Source of the DNA: CAIUPE01 sp046091665
Lineage (GTDB): Bacteria; Pseudomonadota; Alphaproteobacteria; Rhizobiales; Beijerinckiaceae
NCBI GenBank assembly: GCA_046091665.1
Contig: JBJTCD010000121.1
Span: 1-64,000, forward strand
DNA length: 64,000 bases
Direction of reading: 5' to 3'
The position numbers and the translations under genes were made by a program. Positions 8,916 through 17,310 of this stretch are shown here, one piece after another. Numbering within the stretch: position 1 is the first letter of the stretch; each line of letters opens with the position of its first letter. The notes beneath the pieces were generated by a model. The model ran no database searches. It was not told the DNA's origin and saw only the letters and a list, made by a program, of their open reading frames with translations.

Positions 8916-9680
8916 ATGACTGTCATTCATTCCATCCGCCTCGGCCTCAATATTGATCACGTCGCAACGATTAGAAATGCGCGCGGCGGGAATAATCCCG
9001 ATCCGGTGCGTGCGGCGATGCTTGCGGTTGAAAGCGGCGTTGATGGCATCACAGCGCATTTGCGCGAAGATCGTCGGCATATCCGTGATGAGGATATGGC
9101 ACGCTTGAAATTGGAAATCGCTAAGCCATTGAATTTTGAAATGGCGGCAACCGAAGAGATGAAAGAAATTGCGTTGCGCGTAAAACCACATGCAGCGTGT
9201 CTTGTACCTGAAAAGCGCGAAGAACGAACAACCGAGGGTGGGCTAGATATTGTCGGACAGCATAATCATCTGATGCCCTATATCGCCGAACTTAATGCGG
9301 CGGGCATTCGCGTCTCGCTCTTTATTGAGCCTGATCGGAAAGCCATTGAAACCGCTCATGCGCTTGGCGCTCCGGTGATTGAATTGCACACAGGCACTTA
9401 TTGCGAGGCCTTCGCTCATGGCGATCATCACCGCGCAGCGCAAGAGCTCGCGCGGCTTAATGAAGGCGCAGCGATTGCCGCTACGTTAGGGCTTGAAGTT
9501 CATGCGGGTCATGGGCTTGATTTCGCCACTGCCGAAAAGCTTGCCGAGATTCCTGAAATTCGTGAATTGAATATTGGTCACTTCATTATCGGTGAAGCGA
9601 TCTTTATTGGTCTTCATAACGCGATCATGCAGATGCGCGCCGCAATCGACCAAGGCCGCACAAGGGCAAGGCCACGCTGA
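8916..9680 (+). CDS. pdxJ: Pyridoxine 5'-phosphate synthase
   Basis: PdxJ condenses 1-deoxyxylulose 5-phosphate with 3-amino-2-oxopropyl phosphate to give pyridoxine 5'-phosphate. The N-terminus RLGLNIDHVATIRNARGG is a family signature, followed by GITAHLREDRRHI and the end motif LNIGHFIIGEAIFIGL. The 254-residue length is normal. Its stop overlaps the acpS start by one base (TGATG), and pyrE ends seven bases upstream, so pyrE-pdxJ-acpS is very likely one operon. Vitamin B6 is also the cofactor of Alr, encoded in this window. Confidence 0.97.
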   Translation: MTVIHSIRLGLNIDHVATIRNARGGNNPDPVRAAMLAVESGVDGITAHLREDRRHIRDEDMARLKLEIAKPLNFEMAATEEMKEIALRVKPHAACLVPEKREERTTEGGLDIVGQHNHLMPYIAELNAAGIRVSLFIEPDRKAIETAHALGAPVIELHTGTYCEAFAHGDHHRAAQELARLNEGAAIAATLGLEVHAGHGLDFATAEKLAEIPEIRELNIGHFIIGEAIFIGLHNAIMQMRAAIDQGRTRARPR

Positions 9681-10093
9681 TGATCATCGGGCTTGGTTCC
9701 GATCTCTGTGATATCCGACGTATTGAGAAAACACTCGAACGTTTTGGCAATCGTTTTGTCGAACGCGTTTTTACAACCATAGAACAACGCAAAGCTGAAA
9801 GTCGCGCTCATCGCGCTGCCACATATGCGAAACGATTTGCAGCCAAAGAGGCCTGTGCCAAAGCCTTGGGAACCGGATTTAGCCGAGGCGTTTTTTTGAA
9901 AGACATCGGCGTCGTGAATGGACCCTCGGGCGCGCCGACTTTGGCACTGACGGGCGGTGCCGCACAGCGGCTCGCGGCGCTTGTGCCGAAAGACCATGAC
10001 GTCAAAATTCACCTGACACTGACCGATGAAGCGCCTCTGGCCATGGCGGTGGTTGTGATTGAAGCTCTACCGCGTCACGCGGCATTGTCTTGA
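9680..10093 (+). CDS. acpS: Holo-[acyl-carrier-protein] synthase
   Basis: AcpS transfers 4'-phosphopantetheine from CoA to a serine of acyl carrier protein. The 137-residue protein begins MIIGLGSDLCDIRRIEKTL, with the metal-binding aspartate, and has AKRFAAKEACAKALGTG, with the second acidic ligand, both diagnostic. It overlaps pdxJ by one base. Its substrate AcpP is encoded at 59.9 kb. Confidence 0.96.
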   Translation: MIIGLGSDLCDIRRIEKTLERFGNRFVERVFTTIEQRKAESRAHRAATYAKRFAAKEACAKALGTGFSRGVFLKDIGVVNGPSGAPTLALTGGAAQRLAALVPKDHDVKIHLTLTDEAPLAMAVVVIEALPRHAALS

Positions 10094-10122
10094 TTGCGAG
10101 TCGGGGTGTCGGAGACTATAGA
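10094..10122 (+). promoter_or_regulatory. Candidate housekeeping promoter for lepB operon
   Basis: TTGCGA (10094-10099) and TATAGA (10117-10122) are separated by 17 bases in the 88-base gap between acpS and lepB. Each box matches 4/6 of consensus. It would start transcription about 50 bases before lepB and drive lepB-rnc-era-recO. Confidence 0.45.
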
Positions 10123-10181
10123 GGGTCGCGCGGGCTTCCTTTATGGGATGCCGTGGACGACAGACAGAAAGTTGAAATGGG

Positions 10182-11024
10182 ATGAGCGATCTTAAAACAT
10201 CGGATCAAGAAAAAGCTCAAGAGTCGGGCCTACTCGATACCTTCAAAGTCATCATTCAGGCGCTTCTGATCGCCGTTGTGATCCGGACTTTATTGTTTCA
10301 GCCGTTCAACATTCCTTCAAGCTCGCTTGTTCCGACTTTGCTTGTGGGTGATTATCTATTTGTCTCGAAATTTTCATACGGCTTTTCGAAACATTCGATC
10401 CCTTTCAGTCCACCGCTTTTTTCGGGCCGCATTCTCGCTTACGTCCCCCGACCAGATCAATTCATCTCTTTCAGTCCACCGCTTTTTTCGGGCCGCATTC
10501 TCGGATCAGAGCCAAAGCGCGGTGATATTGCCGTCTTCAAATTGCCGCGCGATCCGTCGATTGATTACATCAAGCGTGTGATTGGCTTGCCGGGTGATCG
10601 TATCCAGATGATTGACGGCATTCTGAACATCAATGGCCAGCCGGTGCCGAAGCAGAAGCTTGGCACGAAAGAATTGAATGCCGGCGCAGGCTACAAAGAC
10701 GAAGCGACTTATTATCGCGAGACGCTTCCGAATGGCGTGAGTTACACAATTCAGGAACTCGAAAAATTCGGTAATAAACTCGGCCGCAACACATCGGTTT
10801 ATGTTGTGCCGCCCGGACATTTTTTCATGATGGGAGACAATCGCGATAATTCGCTCGACTCGCGCGATATGTCTTCGCAAGGTGTGGGTTATGTCCCTTA
10901 TGAAAATTTTGTCGGTCGTGCCGAAGTGATTTTCTTCTCTGTTGAGGAAGATTCGGCCGCCTGGAAAATTTGGGAATGGCCGTGGTCGGTAAGATGGTCG
11001 CGTTTGTTTAACCGGATCGGATGA
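10182..11024 (+). CDS. lepB: Signal peptidase I, with internal duplicated segment
   Basis: LepB cleaves signal peptides from exported proteins at the outer face of the inner membrane. One N-terminal membrane segment (about 21-40) is followed by the nucleophile region IPSSSLVPTLLVGDYLFV (Ser48) and the general base Lys131 in DYIKRVIGLPGD; the GDNRDNSLDSR box is intact. Two oddities: the residue after the catalytic serine is Leu rather than the usual Met, and FSPPLFSGRIL occurs twice (residues 75-85 and 97-107), coming from a 66-bp in-frame insertion. Length is 280 residues, about 22 more than I expect. It is followed four bases later by rnc, the usual pairing. Confidence 0.95.
   Translation: MSDLKTSDQEKAQESGLLDTFKVIIQALLIAVVIRTLLFQPFNIPSSSLVPTLLVGDYLFVSKFSYGFSKHSIPFSPPLFSGRILAYVPRPDQFISFSPPLFSGRILGSEPKRGDIAVFKLPRDPSIDYIKRVIGLPGDRIQMIDGILNINGQPVPKQKLGTKELNAGAGYKDEATYYRETLPNGVSYTIQELEKFGNKLGRNTSVYVVPPGHFFMMGDNRDNSLDSRDMSSQGVGYVPYENFVGRAEVIFFSVEEDSAAWKIWEWPWSVRWSRLFNRIG
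10402..10503 (+). repeat. Exact 36-bp direct repeat inside lepB
   Basis: Copy one is 10402-10437 and copy two 10468-10503, identical over 36 bases and separated by 30 unrelated bases. The offset of 66 keeps the reading frame, adding 22 residues just before the conserved EPKRGD segment. Confidence 0.97.
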
Positions 11025-11028
11025 TCGC

Positions 11029-11736
11029 GTGGCGGCAAAGCGCATAAGTCCTGATCTGTCCGATTTGGAAAATCGGATCGGCTATCACTTCAAGACGCGT
11101 GCCTATCTCGAGCAAGCGCTTACCCATATCAGCGCCGTCAAAGCGCCGGTTAATGCCGATGCTTATTATGAGCGGCTTGAATTTTTAGGCGATCGTGTTT
11201 TGGGATTAGCGATTGCCGAATTGCTTTATCGAAACTTTCCGCATGAAGCGGAAGGCATCTTATCCCGTCGACTTGCCACGCTTGTTCGCAAAGAGAGCTG
11301 CGCACAAATTGCCGAGAGCTGGGGTGTAAGTCCTTTCATCAAATTGGGCCCCGGTGAAATGCAATCGGGCTTGCGCAAGAAAGGCGTGTTGCTCGGGGAT
11401 CTGTGCGAAGCGATCATTGCCGCGATCTATCTTGATGGCGGTTATGATGAAGCGCGGCGGGTGGTCGAACAGAGCTTTGGGCACAAGCTTCATGAAAGCG
11501 ATGCCGCGCGTCGCGACGCGAAATCGAGTTTGCAAGAATGGGCCTTGGGTCGGGGCTTGCCGGTGCCTCATTATCGCGAAGTTAAACGTTCCGGTCCTGA
11601 TCACGCACCGGTTTTCGTGATCGCGGTTGAGGTGCAAGGTTTTTTGTCCTGTGAGGCAGAAGGTCCGTCGAAACGTTTGGCGGAACATGCAGCGGCTCAT
11701 TTTTTTATGTCGCGTGAAGGCGTGGAGAGACCGTAA
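11029..11736 (+). CDS. rnc: Ribonuclease III
   Basis: RNase III cuts double-stranded RNA in rRNA maturation and mRNA turnover. The catalytic signature ERLEFLGDRVLGL and the second acidic site in LLGDLCEAIIAAIYLDGG are intact. A double-stranded RNA-binding domain follows from about residue 160 (DAKSSLQEWALGRG ... GPSKRLAEHAAA). The start is GTG at 11029, four bases after lepB. The TAA stop shares one base with the era ATG, so lepB-rnc-era are cotranscribed. Confidence 0.96.
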   Translation: MAAKRISPDLSDLENRIGYHFKTRAYLEQALTHISAVKAPVNADAYYERLEFLGDRVLGLAIAELLYRNFPHEAEGILSRRLATLVRKESCAQIAESWGVSPFIKLGPGEMQSGLRKKGVLLGDLCEAIIAAIYLDGGYDEARRVVEQSFGHKLHESDAARRDAKSSLQEWALGRGLPVPHYREVKRSGPDHAPVFVIAVEVQGFLSCEAEGPSKRLAEHAAAHFFMSREGVERP

Positions 11737-12644
11737 TGACTAATGAGACTCCGACGCGCTGCGGTTATGTCGCATTGATCGGCGTGCCAAATGCCGGGAA
11801 ATCAACGCTTGTGAATGCGCTTGTTGGTGCGAAAGTTTCAATCGTATCGCGCAAAGTGCAAACGACACGAGCGCTTGTGCGCGGCATTGCGATGGTCGAT
11901 CAGACGCAGATTATCTTCGTTGATACGCCGGGGATTTTCTCACCGAAGCGTCGTCTTGAACGCGCGATGGTGACATCTGCTTGGGGCGGTGCGGGCGAGG
12001 CCGATGCGGTTGGTCTTGTGATTGATGCACGCAAAGGCATCGATACGGATGTCGAAGCTCTGCTTCAATCCCTAAGCGAATGGAAAAAGCCGATCCATCT
12101 CATCTTGAATAAAGTCGATCTCGTCGATCCGCCGCATCTTTTGACTTTGGCCGAAATGCTTAATCAAAGAATTTCTTTCAAAGAAACCTTCATGGTGTCC
12201 GCAACAACGGGAAGTGGTGTTGATCGCGTGCGCTCGCATTTTGCCGCTTTGATGCCGGAGGGTCCGTGGCTTTATCCGGAAGATCAAGTCTCAGACGCTC
12301 CCATGCGTATGCTTGCCGCTGAAATCACGCGCGAGAAATTATTTGAACGTCTGCATGATGAATTGCCTTATCGGTCAACGGTCGAAACCGATCAATGGCA
12401 GCAGCGCAAAGATGGGTCTGTCCGTATCGAACAAACAATTTTTGTCGAGCGCGAGAGCCAACGCATGATTGTGCTCGGTAAAGCTGGGCAGACCATCAAA
12501 GCGATTGGTGCGGCGTCACGCAAAGACATTGCCGAGGAAATTGAAACACCAGTTCATCTTTTTCTTCACGTGAAAGTGCGCGAAAATTGGTCGGATGATC
12601 CGGCGCGCTATCGCGAAATGGGTCTTGAATTTCCGAAAGAGTAA
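11736..12644 (+). CDS. era: GTPase Era
   Basis: Era is a GTPase that binds the 3' end of 16S rRNA during 30S subunit maturation. The G1 motif is GVPNAGKSTL, G3 is DTPGIF and G4 is NKVD; the C-terminal KH domain contains GKAGQTIKAIGAASRKDI. The 302-residue length is normal. It overlaps rnc by one base and is followed 24 bases later by recO. Confidence 0.98.
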   Translation: MTNETPTRCGYVALIGVPNAGKSTLVNALVGAKVSIVSRKVQTTRALVRGIAMVDQTQIIFVDTPGIFSPKRRLERAMVTSAWGGAGEADAVGLVIDARKGIDTDVEALLQSLSEWKKPIHLILNKVDLVDPPHLLTLAEMLNQRISFKETFMVSATTGSGVDRVRSHFAALMPEGPWLYPEDQVSDAPMRMLAAEITREKLFERLHDELPYRSTVETDQWQQRKDGSVRIEQTIFVERESQRMIVLGKAGQTIKAIGAASRKDIAEEIETPVHLFLHVKVRENWSDDPARYREMGLEFPKE

Positions 12645-12668
12645 ATTGCAGGGGCGGCCGTAAAGCAC

Positions 12669-13415
12669 ATGGAATGGCAGGATGATGCCATCGTGATCGG
12701 TGTGCGCCGTTTGGGCGAGGCCGATGTCATTCTCGAAGCGATGACGCGTGCGCATGGTCGTCACTTGGGCGTCGTGCGAGGTGGCCGTTCGCGCCGTTTG
12801 CAACCGGCATTGCAAGCGGGGAACGCGGTGTCGCTCTCTTGGCGTGCGCGGCTTGATGAGCAGCTTGGTCATTTTGCTGTTGAACCCATGCGGATGCGAG
12901 CGGCCGCTTTTATGGGTCAAAGACGAACGCTTTACGCATTGACGACGATTGCCGCCCTTGTCCGTCTTTTACCCGAGCGTGATCCGCATCCGTCACTCTA
13001 TGACGCGCTCGAAATTATTTTGAACACGATGGATCAAGATGATCTTGCCGCGCCTTTGCTTGTGCGCTTCGAGGTGGCGCTGCTTGCAGAGCTTGGTTTC
13101 GGTCTTGATCTCACAGAATGCGCCGCCACCGGCGCCAAAGATCGATTGATTTATGTCTCTCCAAAATCGGGTCGTGCGGTATGTGAAGAGGCGGGCGAGC
13201 CCTATCGTGAGCGGCTCTTTAAGCTTCCGGCTTTTTTGTTGGACCAAGCCAATGTGGGCCTGCCGCAAGAAAGAGATGTCGCCGATGGTCTGGCTTTGAC
13301 CGGCTATTTTCTCGAGCGCCATCTTTTCGGTGCGCGCAATCTGCCGCTTCCAGAGGCACGAGAGGCGCTTTCAACCCTCTATCGACAGGGAAAGGGCGCT
13401 GAAACCCTCGGCTAG
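12669..13415 (+). CDS. recO: DNA repair protein RecO
   Basis: RecO works with RecR to load RecA at gaps. The N-terminal OB-fold begins MEWQDDAIVIGVRRLGEADV, with GVVRGGRSRR in the same domain; the helical C-terminal half contains RFEVALLAELGFGLDLTECA. At 248 residues it is normal, and the zinc-finger cysteines of some RecO proteins are largely absent, as in many alphaproteobacteria. It is the last gene of the lepB-rnc-era-recO series; parC follows after 68 bases. Confidence 0.94.
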   Translation: MEWQDDAIVIGVRRLGEADVILEAMTRAHGRHLGVVRGGRSRRLQPALQAGNAVSLSWRARLDEQLGHFAVEPMRMRAAAFMGQRRTLYALTTIAALVRLLPERDPHPSLYDALEIILNTMDQDDLAAPLLVRFEVALLAELGFGLDLTECAATGAKDRLIYVSPKSGRAVCEEAGEPYRERLFKLPAFLLDQANVGLPQERDVADGLALTGYFLERHLFGARNLPLPEAREALSTLYRQGKGAETLG

Positions 13416-13483
13416 AGGGGCTTCGGCTTGCCGCGAATCGGTTCTGAGGGCATCCGGACACGGGTAAAAATTGAGGTAGGTTC

Positions 13484-15730
13484 ATGGGTAAGCGCGTTGC
13501 TCCGCCGGATGATAAGGGCATAGAAGAAATCTCGTTGAAAGATGCGCTCGAAGAGCGTTATCTCGCTTATGCGCTTTCCACCATCATGCATCGCGCATTG
13601 CCGGATGCGCGCGACGGCTTGAAGCCTGTTCATCGCCGTCTTCTTTATGCGATGCGTTTGTTGCGTTTGGATCCGGGTCAGGCCTTTAAGAAATGCGCGC
13701 GCGTTGTCGGCGACGTGATTGGTAAATATCACCCGCATGGTGATCAATCGGTCTATGATGCACTCGTGCGTCTCGCGCAGGATTTTGCGGTTCGCTATCC
13801 GCTTGTTGATGGTCAAGGTAATTTTGGAAATATCGACGGCGATAATCCGGCCGCGATGCGTTACACCGAAGCGCGTCTTACAGAAGTTGCGCGTTTGCTT
13901 CTCGAAGGTCTCGATGAGAATGCGGTTGATTTCCGCGAGACCTATGATGGCTCGGAAGAAGAGCCGCTTGTTCTCCCCGCAGCTTTCCCCAATCTTCTTG
14001 CCAATGGTTCGCAAGGCATTGCGGTGGGGATGGCAACATCCATTCCGCCACATAATGCCGCTGAACTTTGTGATGCTGCGCTTTATTTGATTGCACATCC
14101 GAAAGCGACGACGGATCAAATTCTCACTTTCGTGCCAGGTCCTGATTTTCCAACAGGTGGTGTGATTGTTGAATCGCGCGAGTCGATTGCCGAGACCTAT
14201 CGCACGGGGCGTGGTTCGTTTCGCGTGCGCGCGAAATGGACGAAGGAAGATCAAGGGCGGGGATTGTGGTCGATCATCGTGACCGAAATTCCTTATATGG
14301 ATCCATAATCGCGTCTGATCGAGAAACTTGCTGAATTGATCAATGAACGCAAATTGCCTTTCCTTGCCGACGTGCGTGATGAATCAGCAGAAGATATTCG
14401 CATCGTCATCGAGCCGCGTGCGCGTACAGTTGATCCGGAAATTCTGATGGAGTCGCTCTTCAAACTCACCGAGCTTGAAGCGCGTGTGCCGATGAATATG
14501 AATGTTTTGACTGCAGGTCTTGTGCCGCGTGTGTTAGGCCTTGCCGATGTACTACGTGAATGGCTCAATCATCGCCGTGATGTGTTGGAGCGTCGATCGC
14601 GTCATCGACTCAATCAGATTGATAAGCGTCTTGAAATTCTCAAAGGCCTATTGATCGTCTATCTCGATCTTGATCGTGTGATCAAAATCATCCGCGAGAA
14701 AGACGATCCAAAGGCTGAACTCATCAAAGCATTCAAATTGAATGATGTTCAGGCGGAAGCGATTTTGAACACGCGTTTGCGTTCTTTGCGCAAATTGGAA
14801 GAGATGGAACTCAGGCGTGAATTCGAAACGCTCACCGAAGAAAAAGCACAGATTGAATTGCTTCTCGCTTCGCCGGATAAGCAATGGAAAGCGATTTCAT
14901 GGCAAATTCGTGAGGTCAAAAAGAGCTTTGGTCCTGACACAAAAATCGGCAAGAGACGGTCGAATTTTGCTGAAGCGCCCGAGATTGGCACAGTCGATCT
15001 CACCGAAGCGATGGTTGAGCGTGAACCGCTTACCGTCGTGCTTTCGGAGAAGGGCTGGATTCGTGCGCTAAAAGGTTATGTGACGGATTTGGGCAATCTG
15101 CAGTTTAAAGGCGATGATGCGCTGAAACTGAGTTTCCATACAGAGACAACCGCAAAAATTCTGGTCTTCGTCACAAGCGGAAAAGTTTACACGCTTGATG
15201 CCTCTAAACTGCCGGGCGGTCGCGGCTTCGGTGATCCTGTTCGGTTGCTCGCCGATATTGATGAAGGCGCGGAGATCGTAACCGCATGGCCGCATAAAGC
15301 GGGCGAAAAATTATTGTTTGCTTCATCCGTTGGCCGCGGTTTCATCGCGCTTTCAGATGACACGATTGCGAACACACGCAAAGGGCGGCAAGTGCTCAAT
15401 CTTGATGATCGTGAAACCGCACGTTTTGTTGTGCCGGTTGAAGGCGATCATGTCGCCGCGATTGGCGAGAACCGCAAATTACTTTGTTTCCCGCTTTCAC
15501 AAATGGTGGAGATGGCGCGCGGCAAAGGTGTTCGCATTCAAAAATATAAAGATGGCGGCATGGCCGATATCAAGACCTTCAAATTGTCTGAAGGTCTTAC
15601 ATGGAAAGATACAGCCGGCCGCACATGGACAGTTGGCAAGCCTGACATCAAGGAGTGGATCGGCAGCCGTTCGGATGCCGGACGTTTGCCGCCAAAAGGT
15701 TTCCCAAAATCGAATAGGTTTTCGGCTTAG
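13484..15730 (+). pseudogene. parC: DNA topoisomerase IV subunit A (parC), interrupted by in-frame TAA
   Basis: ParC is the cleaving subunit of topoisomerase IV, which unlinks daughter chromosomes. The full span of 749 codons equals a normal ParC. Residues 1-274 carry the breakage-reunion domain with the active tyrosine at 127 (AAMRYTEARLT). Codon 275 (14306-14308) is TAA; the same frame then continues with SRLIEK, the coiled-coil and the beta-propeller C-terminal domain. Homologues read roughly YQVQKSRL where this reads YMDP-stop-SRL, so about four successive codons are abnormal and no frameshift is involved. A TTG at 14336 could reopen translation but has no obvious ribosome site. Since parC is essential, a sequence error is as likely as true loss. 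Confidence 0.85.
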
Positions 15731-15746
15731 TTTTTGAATAGTGCTG

Positions 15747-16508
15747 TCACGTGTCGGAGTAACGTTCGACACGGGCCCACCCATTCGTGCCCAAACGTTC
15801 TTGCGGCAAGAAGCGCGCTTTATATGCCATTTTGCGTGAGCCCGGAATCCAATAGCCGAGATAAAGATAGGGCAGGCCACGTTTGCGCGTGCGTTCTATA
15901 TGATCAAGGATCATATAGGTGCCGAGACTGCGTTGGCTCTCTTCCGGGTTATAAAAAGAATAAACCATCGACAACCCGTCGGACAGAACATCGGTCAAGG
16001 CGGTGGCGAGAAGCGGGCCTGTGGCCTGTCCGAAAAATCCGGGCTCGGTGCTGCGACGACGATATTCAACCAGTTCGGTATCGACATGCGTATCTTCGAT
16101 CATCAGCGTGAAATCGAGAATGTTCATATCGATCATGCCGCCTTCCGTATGACGTGCAGAAAGATATGAGCGAAACAATCCGTAATGCTCGGCGCTCGCG
16201 GTATTCGGTGCTTCCGTCCCCATCAAATCGCCGTTGCGCTCCAGAACGCGGGCGAGATTGCGGGAGGGGGTAAATTCATCGACCGGCACCCGCACCGACA
16301 CGCAGGCTGAACAGCGTTCACAGGCAGGCCGATAGGCAATCGTTTGGGAGCGACGAAATCCGGCTTCCGAGAGCAGGTTGTTCAGGCTTTTCGCCCGCCG
16401 TCCGATCAGATGGGTGAAGACTTTTCGTTCCATTTGGCCCGGAATATAGCCGCAGGGGCTCGGTGCCGTCATGAAAAACTGGGTTGGATCCTGTGCTTGA
16501 TTTGTCAT
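15747..16508 (-). CDS. bpt: Aspartate/glutamate leucyltransferase
   Basis: Bpt adds leucine from Leu-tRNA to proteins with N-terminal Asp or Glu, marking them for degradation by the ClpAP/ClpS N-end rule route. The 253-residue protein has CGYIPGQMER near the start, the paired cysteines ACERCSACVSVRVPV, and the acyltransferase-fold ending with YLYLGYWIPGSRKMAYKARF. It is convergent with parC, the gap being only 16 bases. Classification as Bpt rather than arginyltransferase follows the bacterial family and is not proven here. Confidence 0.93.
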   Translation of the reverse strand: MTNQAQDPTQFFMTAPSPCGYIPGQMERKVFTHLIGRRAKSLNNLLSEAGFRRSQTIAYRPACERCSACVSVRVPVDEFTPSRNLARVLERNGDLMGTEAPNTASAEHYGLFRSYLSARHTEGGMIDMNILDFTLMIEDTHVDTELVEYRRRSTEPGFFGQATGPLLATALTDVLSDGLSMVYSFYNPEESQRSLGTYMILDHIERTRKRGLPYLYLGYWIPGSRKMAYKARFLPQERLGTNGWARVERYSDT

Positions 16509-16686
16509 CCGCTAGTCCGTGATCGATCCCGTATCCTTACCCTGCTCAGATGATAGGCATGAGTCACACTTCCGTGCAATCGCTTTGGGTAAGTCAACCG
16601 CTTTGTCGCAGGGGACTAGCCAGCGCGCATATGGATTTTCTATTATGCAGCTTAACGGACAGATTTAGGCGGGAAGGGCCTCGCAT

Positions 16687-17283
16687 ATGATTGAGAATAG
16701 TCTTCGGGTCGGAATTGTGGCTTTGGTGTCCTTGTTTGTGGCGTCCTGCGCGACAACCCCAACACCGCAATCATCTGTCTCAGGAGGCGTCGCTGACGTT
16801 TCCAATGAAGCCGTGGGCCTAGTAAATTCCTTCCGGGCTCAAAATGGTCTTGGCCCCGTGAGTGTCAATTCCGCCGTTGTTGAAGCTGCGCGCTATCAGG
16901 CGGTCGCGATGGCGTCGCGCGATGTGCTGTCTCATGAAGTGGCGGGCGACTTCACAACGCGCATGAACAATGCCGGCTTTACCTATGCACTTGCTACAGA
17001 AAATGTTGGCGCGGCAGATCGATCTGTTGCGGACTCGATCAATGCCTGGATCCGTTCGCCCCATCATCGCGAAAATATGCTGATGAGAGAGGCCAAATAT
17101 ATGGGTATGATTAGGGCGAGCGCGCCGGGCTCACGCTATCGGACTTATTGGGCGCTCATCCTTACATCAGCTGAGGCGGGTTCGGGTCCAAAAATTATCT
17201 ATAGCTCCGGCAAACCGGGCAAAGGAAAAGTGGGAACGCCGTTCGAAAATGACGGCGTCCAGATTTTCTTTACCGGACATTGA
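16687..17283 (+). CDS. CAP/SCP-domain putative lipoprotein
   Basis: The first 21 residues form a lipoprotein signal ending in VASC, so Cys21 is probably lipidated and the protein anchored to a membrane facing the periplasm. The rest is a CAP domain: LVNSFRAQNGLGPVSVN, SHEVAGDFTTRMNNAG, and HHRENMLMREAKYMGM holding the conserved histidine and glutamate. Function of bacterial CAP proteins is mostly unknown. It stands alone between bpt (divergent) and hemB (convergent). No partner is suggested by context. Confidence 0.88.
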   Translation: MIENSLRVGIVALVSLFVASCATTPTPQSSVSGGVADVSNEAVGLVNSFRAQNGLGPVSVNSAVVEAARYQAVAMASRDVLSHEVAGDFTTRMNNAGFTYALATENVGAADRSVADSINAWIRSPHHRENMLMREAKYMGMIRASAPGSRYRTYWALILTSAEAGSGPKIIYSSGKPGKGKVGTPFENDGVQIFFTGH

Positions 17284-17287
17284 GGGA

Positions 17288-17310
17288 TCGCGCGCGTGTC
17301 TAGCGCGCGA
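17288..17310. terminator. Hairpin between converging CAP gene and hemB
   Basis: TCGCGCGC and GCGCGCGA form a perfect 8-bp stem with a 7-base loop just after the CAP gene stop and over the last hemB codons. There is no T run, so it may act as a roadblock or with Rho rather than as an intrinsic terminator. Confidence 0.4.

Noticed and set aside
13412..14254. Long open frame (280 codons) on the minus strand opposite parC
   Set aside because: It mirrors the codon structure of parC, has no family motif and no ribosome site; it is an antisense shadow.
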